Positions 58,230 to 64,000 of a DNA stretch of 64,000 nt are shown piece after piece. The position numbers were made by a program, and so were the translations under genes. The notes beneath the pieces are model-generated. The model worked only from the letters and a program-made list of their open reading frames with translations, was not told where the DNA came from and did not search any database. The stretch spans positions 124,001-188,000 of the forward strand of contig NZ_OY760062.1 in NCBI RefSeq assembly GCF_963662885.1, in the 5' to 3' direction. The first letter of the stretch is position 1. Every line of letters begins with the position of its first letter. This DNA is from an uncultured Pseudodesulfovibrio sp. (GTDB taxonomy: Bacteria > Desulfobacterota > Desulfovibrionia > Desulfovibrionales > Desulfovibrionaceae).

Positions 58230-58257
58230 CCGGGGAGAGGGTAACACCTCTCCCCGG
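58230..58257 (+). other. 11-bp hairpin after the capsid gene
   Basis: ccggggagagg/cctctccccgg with a 6-base loop, 8 bases after the capsid stop, without a U run. Likely a 3' stabiliser or processing element that lets capsid mRNA outlast its neighbours. Confidence 0.6.
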
Positions 58258-58272
58258 CCAGGAGTAAGTACA

Positions 58273-58629
58273 ATGGCAGACTTCGAGAATCTCATCAGCG
58301 TGGAGAACCGGGTCATCGGGAACAGCGACAAGATGAAGATGACCCGCGTGACCACCTACGACGCGGCCGTTGTCCGCAGCGCGGCGCAGTACGAAAAGGA
58401 GTTCGGCGACAACGGTTTTTCCGACAAGCGCAACCACCGCGTCATCGGTGAGATGCCGTTGATCGAGTTCCTGGACATGCAGGCCGAGGCACAGAAGTCC
58501 GGGGACACGCTGTCCGGCAAAGACCTCAAGAAGTGGCTGGCCGAACACCCCGAGTTCATGACCGTGACCAGAATCAACCACGCCAACGCCAACGCGGCCG
58601 GGACCGGGCCGCTGATCATCATGAAGTAG
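58273..58629 (+). CDS. Virion-region protein, 118 aa, unknown
   Basis: Starts MADFENLISVENRVIGNSDKMKMTRVTTYDAAVVRS; mixed helical region then ANANAAGTGPLIIMK. It follows the capsid gene, the place of a minor head or decoration protein, but no family is recognised. Ribosome binding site AGGAG. Confidence 0.6.
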   Translation: MADFENLISVENRVIGNSDKMKMTRVTTYDAAVVRSAAQYEKEFGDNGFSDKRNHRVIGEMPLIEFLDMQAEAQKSGDTLSGKDLKKWLAEHPEFMTVTRINHANANAAGTGPLIIMK

Positions 58630-58639
58630 GAGCAGGCCC

Positions 58640-59266
58640 ATGGCCAACGTGTTGAACCGCATCACCGAGCTTGTCAGAACCGAACTTAACGACGGCACCC
58701 AGAGTCGGTGGAACGACGCTGAACTGTTGGTGTTCATGAAGCAGGCCGTGCGCCGGGCAAACGCGCTCGGGCAACAGAAGCGGCTGCCCTTCATGCGCGG
58801 CAAGCATGACTACACCCTGGAAGCGGGGGCCGGTTCGCTGACGCTGCCGACCGACTTCCTGACGCCCATCAGCCTGACCCGCATGGATACCCACGAACAG
58901 CTCGACAAGATGGACGGTGAGCGACTGGACGCCATCGTCTCGGCCAGCGAATGCGCGGTCTACAGCGTCGAAGATGGGACTATCGAGGTGGCCGCCGTGC
59001 CGGTCAACGACGTGCTCCTGCGGCTGCGCTACTACGTGAACGCCGCGCCAGACGCCCTGACGTTGTCCAGCCCCATGCCATGGGGTGGCAAGCTGGATTA
59101 CGCCCTGTGCGAGTACGTGGCGCTTCGGGCGCGCAAGATCGACCGCTACGACACCTCCGTGGACATCGCGCTCCTGGACGACATGGAAAAGATGATCGTG
59201 GCCATGTACGCGGACCTGGGCCAGACCGTTTTCAAAGCGCGGGGCTGGAACGGGGGGAGGGTGTAG
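58640..59266 (+). CDS. Head-tail adaptor-like protein (DUF6682-type)
   Basis: 208 residues starting MANVLNRITELVRTELNDGTQSRWNDAELLVFMKQAVRRAN, with LTLPTDFLTPISL, YYVNAAPDALTL and LCEYVALRARKIDRYDTSVDIALLDDMEK. This pattern is that of connector proteins next to the portal of short-tailed phages (P22 gp4-like role). The family name is from memory. Confidence 0.7.
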   Translation: MANVLNRITELVRTELNDGTQSRWNDAELLVFMKQAVRRANALGQQKRLPFMRGKHDYTLEAGAGSLTLPTDFLTPISLTRMDTHEQLDKMDGERLDAIVSASECAVYSVEDGTIEVAAVPVNDVLLRLRYYVNAAPDALTLSSPMPWGGKLDYALCEYVALRARKIDRYDTSVDIALLDDMEKMIVAMYADLGQTVFKARGWNGGRV

Positions 59267-59268
59267 GC

Positions 59269-60789
59269 ATGTTTATCGGAGGCCGAAGGGAAGTCCCGCT
59301 CATCATGCAGCCCACCGGGGGGTGGAACGCTTCGTTGCACCCGTCGCAGATCGCGGACAATGAACTGTCCCAGGCCTACAACGTGGTCTATGACCCCTCA
59401 ACCGGGAAGCTGACCACGCGGCAGGGGTTGGCTGTGGCCTCCACGACCGCGCTCGGTGACCCGATCACCTTCCTGTACCCGTTCGTGCGCAAGGATTCGG
59501 AAGGGTACCTCATGGCCGTGGCCGCCGGGGTGCTCTATCACTACGACTTTTCCGCCGGGCAGTGGGTCACTGTGGCCTCTCTCAACAACTCTGACACGCC
59601 GACCATGACCACGTTCAATGGCAAGTTGGTCGTGGCGGACGGCGCTTTCGGCGGCCTGCTGACTTGGGACGGTTCCAAGGTGGACAGGCTGGAAAACAGC
59701 CCGCAGGCGACCATTGTTTTCTCTGCCCGCGGCAGGCTGGTCTGCAACATGGTTGACGACCTTGACGCCGTGTACATGTGCGGGCCCGAGGACGAAACTG
59801 ATTGGGACACCACGGACGGCGGCGCCGTGTCCATCCGCGCCGGGTTCGGCGACGGCATGGCCGTGAACGGGTTCGCCATGGTGTCCGGTTCGTTGATCGT
59901 GTCCAAGGTCGCCCGCAACGACGGGGCCGTGGTCGGCAAAAAACTGTGGCGGCTGAACATGGCGGCTCCGGTTTCGTCCTGGGCCGCCGACGACCTGAGC
60001 CTGTCCAATGCGGCTATCGGGCCACACTGCATTACCGGGTTCGGCAACAACGTCTACTACATCGACTCAGAGGGTTTCGAGGCCCTGGCCCCGACGCAGG
60101 CTTACGGCGACATTGCCACGGACCCGTCTATAGGAACGAAGGTCAACGCGGTGCTCGGGCAATTCGCCAACCTTGCCGACGAGCCCATGATGGTGAAACT
60201 GCCGAGCATGGCCGCCGTGTGGACGCTGCTGACCAAAACTAATGGGTGGAGCCAGATTTACACGTTCTCTCCGCTGGGCGGGTTTACCGAGATCGGTTTC
60301 GGCACGGATATCTACGCCGTGGCCGAGTTCGGCGGGGCCGTCTACCTGGCCGGGGAGTCCGGGTATCTCTACAAGCTCCAGAACCGGGCTGTGGACGAAA
60401 TCGAGCCCGGAGTGGAGAAGGACGTTGTGTCCGTGGCGCGGTTCAAGATGATCACCGGGCCCGGCGACCTGCTCCTGACCAAGGTCATTCTCCAGACGAA
60501 TTTCGAATGGTCCGGGACCTACAACATCGAGGTCTACGGCAGCGACGAACTGACCAGACGGCTGCTGCAGACCGTGGACTTCGTGCGCGGTTCCGGGGCC
60601 GATTCCCTGCATGATGCCCTGTACGACCTGGCAGACGCGAACTTTCCGCTGGCCGGCGGGCGGGTGGAGAACAGGGAATGTCGGGCGCAGTTCCGCAACA
60701 GCGGGATCATGCTCCAGGTCAGGACCATGAACGGCGGCAGGATGAGCATATCCGAACTGGCCGCAAAACTGGTTGTGGTGGGGAGGTAG
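59269..60789 (+). CDS. Beta-propeller-like packaged-DNA stabilisation or tail hub protein
   Basis: 506 residues starting MFIGGRREVPLIMQPTGGWNASLHPSQIADNELSQAYNVVYDPSTGKLTTRQGL, with repeated four-strand units (VLYHYDFSAGQWVTVASL; MTTFNGKLVVADGAFGGLLTWDG; IYAVAEFGGAVYLAGESGYLYKL) suggesting a beta-propeller. Similar to P22 gp10-like proteins that close the portal. GGGAGG lies 8 bases before the ATG. Confidence 0.72.
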   Translation: MFIGGRREVPLIMQPTGGWNASLHPSQIADNELSQAYNVVYDPSTGKLTTRQGLAVASTTALGDPITFLYPFVRKDSEGYLMAVAAGVLYHYDFSAGQWVTVASLNNSDTPTMTTFNGKLVVADGAFGGLLTWDGSKVDRLENSPQATIVFSARGRLVCNMVDDLDAVYMCGPEDETDWDTTDGGAVSIRAGFGDGMAVNGFAMVSGSLIVSKVARNDGAVVGKKLWRLNMAAPVSSWAADDLSLSNAAIGPHCITGFGNNVYYIDSEGFEALAPTQAYGDIATDPSIGTKVNAVLGQFANLADEPMMVKLPSMAAVWTLLTKTNGWSQIYTFSPLGGFTEIGFGTDIYAVAEFGGAVYLAGESGYLYKLQNRAVDEIEPGVEKDVVSVARFKMITGPGDLLLTKVILQTNFEWSGTYNIEVYGSDELTRRLLQTVDFVRGSGADSLHDALYDLADANFPLAGGRVENRECRAQFRNSGIMLQVRTMNGGRMSISELAAKLVVVGR

Positions 60790-60793
60790 CGAG

Positions 60794-61831
60794 ATGCCGA
60801 GTCTTGGTGGTGGCGGGAACTACGGAGGCAACGACCCGAGCGGGGGCGCTGGGCGTGATTCCGGCGGGTACGGCATGGGCGGTGGAGATAGCCGTAACCA
60901 TGACAACGACCGTAACAGCATGTGGGCCAAGGACCCGAAGACAGGGCGTTGGACGCAGGTCGGCGCACCGTCCCGCATGGGCGGCATGATGACCACGGCC
61001 GCCGGGTACAACATGAACCGGGCGGCGGACCGGGCAAACGGCGGGCTGGGGCTCCAGGCGTACGGAATAGATTCCAAGCAGAGCCCGTTTTACAGCGGCT
61101 ACTACGAGAACCTGCAGCGCAACATCAAGGAGGACGCGCAGGGGCGGCGGGCCTCGGAGGCTTCGGTCCGAGACGCGATAGACCGGTCGAGTCTCGGATG
61201 GACGGACCGGGTGAAGGCCCTGGACGCCTTCAAGGAAGGCAATCTCGGCGCACTCGACGCCCTGGGCATAGACACCTCGAAAATGCAGGAGACCCACCGC
61301 AGCGGCGGGCTGATGGGCATGATCGGTGATTTCTTCGGAGCGAAGAAAAACGACGTGGACACCATGGCCGAGGTGGAGGACGCAACCCCGGAATGGGGAT
61401 ACAGCCCGCTCGGTCTCGGGATCGGCGTACTGGCCCCGGCGGTGGCGGAACAGGTGTATGGGGTGACGGAGAACGTCCCGGCGGCCATGGCGGCGAAGAA
61501 GGCTACGGACTACGTGTCGAGCAAAATGACACCGAGCGTTCCCCGCGCGGCCAACTATGCGACCAAAGCCTTGGGCGTGGCCGGTGTCCCCGTGGCCGGG
61601 GCGTTGGCAAATGCGGCAGGCCTCATAAACCAGGCGCGTGACCTGAATTACATCGGCCAGACAAACCCATATGGGCCAGCACGGGCGAATGAGAATTACG
61701 GCAGTGAGGGCACGGGTGGGATGATGAGCGGACCGGAGGCTGTCACCGCTTCATTGGCAAAGGGAGAAGGGTACAACCCAGACTTGGCCGGACAATGGCA
61801 ATACCTCTTTGGAGTGCCATGGTATGTCTAA
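60794..61831 (+). CDS. Late phage protein with Gly-rich N-terminus, 345 aa
   Basis: Starts MPSLGGGGNYGGNDPSGGAGRD; the first 45 residues are Gly/Asp/Asn-rich and likely disordered, followed by helical regions (about 75-165) and an Ala-rich hydrophobic stretch (LGIGVLAPAVAEQVYG; GVAGVPVAGALANAAGLI) that may insert into membrane. This suits an ejection or internal virion protein. No family recognised. Its stop abuts the lipoprotein gene end. Confidence 0.6.
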   Translation: MPSLGGGGNYGGNDPSGGAGRDSGGYGMGGGDSRNHDNDRNSMWAKDPKTGRWTQVGAPSRMGGMMTTAAGYNMNRAADRANGGLGLQAYGIDSKQSPFYSGYYENLQRNIKEDAQGRRASEASVRDAIDRSSLGWTDRVKALDAFKEGNLGALDALGIDTSKMQETHRSGGLMGMIGDFFGAKKNDVDTMAEVEDATPEWGYSPLGLGIGVLAPAVAEQVYGVTENVPAAMAAKKATDYVSSKMTPSVPRAANYATKALGVAGVPVAGALANAAGLINQARDLNYIGQTNPYGPARANENYGSEGTGGMMSGPEAVTASLAKGEGYNPDLAGQWQYLFGVPWYV

Positions 61832-62119
61832 TTATTTGTCTTTGAAATCGTCGAGGCTCATGCCCGTTGTGTCTCGGTTCCCGGTAGAGAGGAGAGCCCC
61901 ATCTATGAGCAACCACAAGATGTCTTCTCCGTGCTCGTCGAGGAAAGAAGGGTCATTTCTGACCATCGGTGTGTTCGGGCCCAATGCTGTTGGCGAATCC
62001 GCATTGGCGAATGCCTCGGACCGGGCTTCCTCGGCCTGTTGTTCCATGGTCTTGGGCTGCTTCGGCGCACAGGCGAAGAGCAATGATGCGGCGAGTATGA
62101 GGAAGAGAATGCGTTTCAT
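61832..62119 (-). CDS. Small lipoprotein encoded against the late operon
   Basis: 95 residues: signal MKRILFLILAASLLFAC with lipobox LLFAC (Cys17), then a polar Ala/Glu/Asp-rich mature part. AAAGGGGAC lies before the ATG. The reversed direction inside late genes marks it as a moron likely expressed in the lysogen; phage lipoproteins of this kind can block receptors, which is a suggestion only. Confidence 0.7.
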   Translation of the reverse strand: MKRILFLILAASLLFACAPKQPKTMEQQAEEARSEAFANADSPTALGPNTPMVRNDPSFLDEHGEDILWLLIDGALLSTGNRDTTGMSLDDFKDK

Positions 62120-62214
62120 GGTTGTCCCCTTTACCCGGTGGGTAACACGAAGCGCGTAAAAATTTCAACTAGAGATCGGATGGCGATTTCTAGAATCCCA
62201 GGAGGGAATGACCA

Positions 62215-63051
62215 ATGGCACTGACCACCAATCCATACGCGACCGACGCCGAAGTGGGGTCCATGGACTCGACCACGGCGCAGAAGAAGGGGCTGGGCAC
62301 AGGCTCCAACATCATGCAAGCCGGGCTTCAACGGCAGCAGGCGTACCCGCAGAGCTACACCAGCCAGATGCAGGGACCGGCCCAGGCCAACTACTACGAC
62401 TACACTGCTCCGGGGCAGATGAACACCGTGTCCGGCCTGGAAGGAGGCGACTACGCCAAGCTGACGCAGAGCCTGCAGCAGCCGATCCTGTCCCAGCACA
62501 ACCAGGCCATGGCCGGGATCAACGACCAGTATTCGGCGCGTGGGCTGTACGGGTCCACCGGCGGCGGCATGATGAGCCAGGCGCAGGGTGCGCAGAACCA
62601 GGCCACACAGAACGCCCTGTCCAACGCCGTGGCCACCGGGTACGGGCTCCAGCTCCAGGACCAGAGCCAGCAGATCGACCAGAACAAGGCTTCGTGGGCC
62701 GCAGGGCTGGCCAACGCCCAGGACCAGAACACCTACAACCAGAACGCCCTGAACTACAACCTGGACCAGCAGAACCAGCAGGCACAGTGGAACAACTCCC
62801 TGCTCGAGCAGGACTACAACCAGGCACTCAACGAGTTGAACTGGCAGAACACCATTGACGAACAGAACTTCCAGCGGGCCATGCAGTTGGCCGGGCAGGG
62901 CAACTCCGGGGCCGTGGCATCGCAGCAGTTGCAGGCCGCCCAGGACCAGGCTGACGCGAACACCAACGCGGCCATATGGGGCTCTGTCGGCAATTTGGCC
63001 AGTTCGGCGACCAGCGGCCTGATGGACAACCTGTGGGACTCCATCTTCTAG
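62215..63051 (+). CDS. Gln/Asn-rich late protein, probable ejection protein
   Basis: 278 residues; more than a quarter Gln or Asn in the middle region (NQATQNALSNAV; QDQSQQIDQNKASW; LDQQNQQAQWNNSLLEQDYNQALNELNW). Heptad-like spacing suggests long helices. Position between the connector genes and another internal-virion-like gene fits an ejection protein. AGGAGGG precedes the ATG. Family not recognised. Confidence 0.6.
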   Translation: MALTTNPYATDAEVGSMDSTTAQKKGLGTGSNIMQAGLQRQQAYPQSYTSQMQGPAQANYYDYTAPGQMNTVSGLEGGDYAKLTQSLQQPILSQHNQAMAGINDQYSARGLYGSTGGGMMSQAQGAQNQATQNALSNAVATGYGLQLQDQSQQIDQNKASWAAGLANAQDQNTYNQNALNYNLDQQNQQAQWNNSLLEQDYNQALNELNWQNTIDEQNFQRAMQLAGQGNSGAVASQQLQAAQDQADANTNAAIWGSVGNLASSATSGLMDNLWDSIF

Positions 63052-63061
63052 GGGGCACGAT

Positions 63062-64000
63062 ATGGGCATGATGAACAGCGGAATCGCCGGTTTCCTGAAC
63101 GGCACGGTCGAGGGGCTTGACCGGGTCCGGGAGCGCAGACGGCAGGATGAACTGGACAAGCGGCAGGCGCAAAAGGACGCCCTGGCGGCGAAGTTTACGC
63201 AGTTGCAGATGGACATCGCCCAGCAGAATCAGGCGATGCAGGGAGCCAAGCTGGCGCAGCTCGACAAGCAGCGCAAGGCCGACAGCTATCTCTACCAGCA
63301 CCCACAGGCCGTGGGCGGCATGATGGCATCTTCCGGCGACAACTGGGCGCGCGGTTTCGGCGGCGGTCCGGATCTGACGGCGGCGAGTCCGGAGGCGTAC
63401 AAGTGGGCGGCTGAGTACCAAACACCGGAGCAGAAGCTGCAGGATGCGATGGACCTGTACGGGGCGAAAAAACAGATTGATTCGATGTATCCCGGAGAAC
63501 AGAAACTGACTGGAGTTATGGGTAACCTCAAGCAGATGTTCCCCAATGCGACATCAGAGCAAATCCTGAAAATGGCGGTAGATCAGCGCAAGGCAGGGGC
63601 TGTGCAGGTCAACATGGGCGGAAAGCCTGTTCCGACCGAGAAGACGCGCCAAATAGCCCTGTCCGAGGCGGGTAAAAAGGCCGCTGACGCCGCAGAAAAG
63701 TTGTTGTTCAATCCTGATGGAGGCGTTGACAGGTCGACCATTGCCGCCCTTCGAGCCCCGTTAGATGTGGCCGCAAGCGGCGTATTCGGGCCAAGCGCCT
63801 CGGCAGCCTATACGGCAGTGCGCGAGGCGGTCGCTTCGAAAATGCGGCTGGAGTCTGGAGCTGTCATCTCCGACAAAGAAATTGACGAGGCTATGGGGCA
63901 ATACATCCCCGGCGTGTTCGACACCCCATCTGTGGCGAAAGAGAAGCTAGCCAAGCTCAAGCGCGTGCTCGACCGCTACCAGCAGTTGGGGGAACAAGGT
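63062..64000 (+). CDS. Late protein, probable internal virion/DNA-transfer protein, cut by window edge
   Basis: An open frame of 313 codons running off the end. Starts MGMMNSGIAGFLNGTVEGLDRVRERRRQDELDKRQAQKDALAA; the first 75 residues are a charged coiled coil. Later VISDKEIDEAMGQYIPG and VAKEKLAKLKRVLDRYQQLG resemble segments of phage transfer proteins. Family assignment is uncertain. The gene is 10 bases after the previous stop. Confidence 0.6.
   Translation, partial: MGMMNSGIAGFLNGTVEGLDRVRERRRQDELDKRQAQKDALAAKFTQLQMDIAQQNQAMQGAKLAQLDKQRKADSYLYQHPQAVGGMMASSGDNWARGFGGGPDLTAASPEAYKWAAEYQTPEQKLQDAMDLYGAKKQIDSMYPGEQKLTGVMGNLKQMFPNATSEQILKMAVDQRKAGAVQVNMGGKPVPTEKTRQIALSEAGKKAADAAEKLLFNPDGGVDRSTIAALRAPLDVAASGVFGPSASAAYTAVREAVASKMRLESGAVISDKEIDEAMGQYIPGVFDTPSVAKEKLAKLKRVLDRYQQLGEQG

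Larger units (their letters stand above)
31126..64000. mobile_element. Lambda-like prophage, right end outside the window
   Basis: From tRNA-Ser onward the window contains an integrase, leftward early operon, recombination genes, repressor/Cro immunity region, replication and recombination genes, lysis genes, terminase, portal, scaffold, capsid and connector genes in a normal phage order. All major modules are intact, so the element may be functional, but the tail end and attR are not visible. Confidence 0.95.

Overview
The window comes from a GC-rich Gram-negative bacterium that looks like a Desulfovibrionaceae member (Desulfovibrio or Pseudodesulfovibrio type). The basis is gene order and protein character: the rimP-nusA-infB-rbfA-nrnA-truB-rpsO-pnp cluster, a flgF-flgG-flgA-flgH-flgI-flgJ(rod)-flgN-flgK-flgL-csrA-fliW run, and a separate flgM unit. 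This assignment rests on recognition, not on a database search.

Positions 1-10,082 (minus strand) hold the translation and RNA-metabolism cluster. It starts with tRNA-Gly(CCC), then runs rimP, nusA, rnpM/ylxR, infB, a DUF503 gene, rbfA, nrnA, truB, rpsO and pnp. pnp is cut by the window edge. Several hairpins divide the unit, and the rpsO-pnp gap looks like a folded RNA.

Positions 10,170-21,480 are flagellar. A sigma-54 type promoter precedes flgF. The genes that follow build the rod, P- and L-rings and hook-filament junction. csrA and fliW overlap and close the run. On the opposite strand, a perfect sigma-28 -35 box precedes a small unknown gene and flgM.

Positions 21,589-31,125 are housekeeping: nadK, a probable DUF89/ARMT1-like protein, an MltA lytic transglycosylase, a DUF4254 protein, gatB, mtnA, der and tRNA-Ser(GCT). 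An inverted-repeat element lies between gatB and mtnA, and an unassigned terminator lies before der.

Positions 31,126-64,000 are a prophage next to tRNA-Ser(GCT); its right end lies outside the window. The layout is lambda-like. The leftward early operon carries an integrase, a probable excisionase, many small genes, and a Bet/RecT - DUF1351 - YqaJ exonuclease recombination set. The immunity region has a CI-type S24 repressor, a Cro-like gene and three operators sharing AACC-N4-GGTT: two at a leftward promoter (pL) and one at a rightward promoter (pR). Between pL and the repressor sits an AT-richer module encoding a membrane-anchored protein and a secreted thermonuclease. The rightward operon has a CII/CP76-like regulator, a replication protein with iteron-like repeats inside its gene (likely phage origin), RusA and other DNA-metabolism genes, and ends at a terminator. 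A late promoter candidate with three 11-bp repeats precedes lysis genes (holin, M15 endopeptidase), small and large terminase, portal, scaffold, SU10/DUF5309-type capsid protein, head-tail connectors and probable ejection proteins. No tape-measure or tail-tube gene is seen before the edge, which suggests a short-tailed phage.

The most interesting items are the operator/promoter set with a possibly leaderless Cro-like mRNA, the nuclease module beside the immunity region, the long inverted repeat in the pL leader, the origin-like iterons, the two-frame overlap at the end of the portal gene, and Asp-box motifs in FlgK and FlgL.
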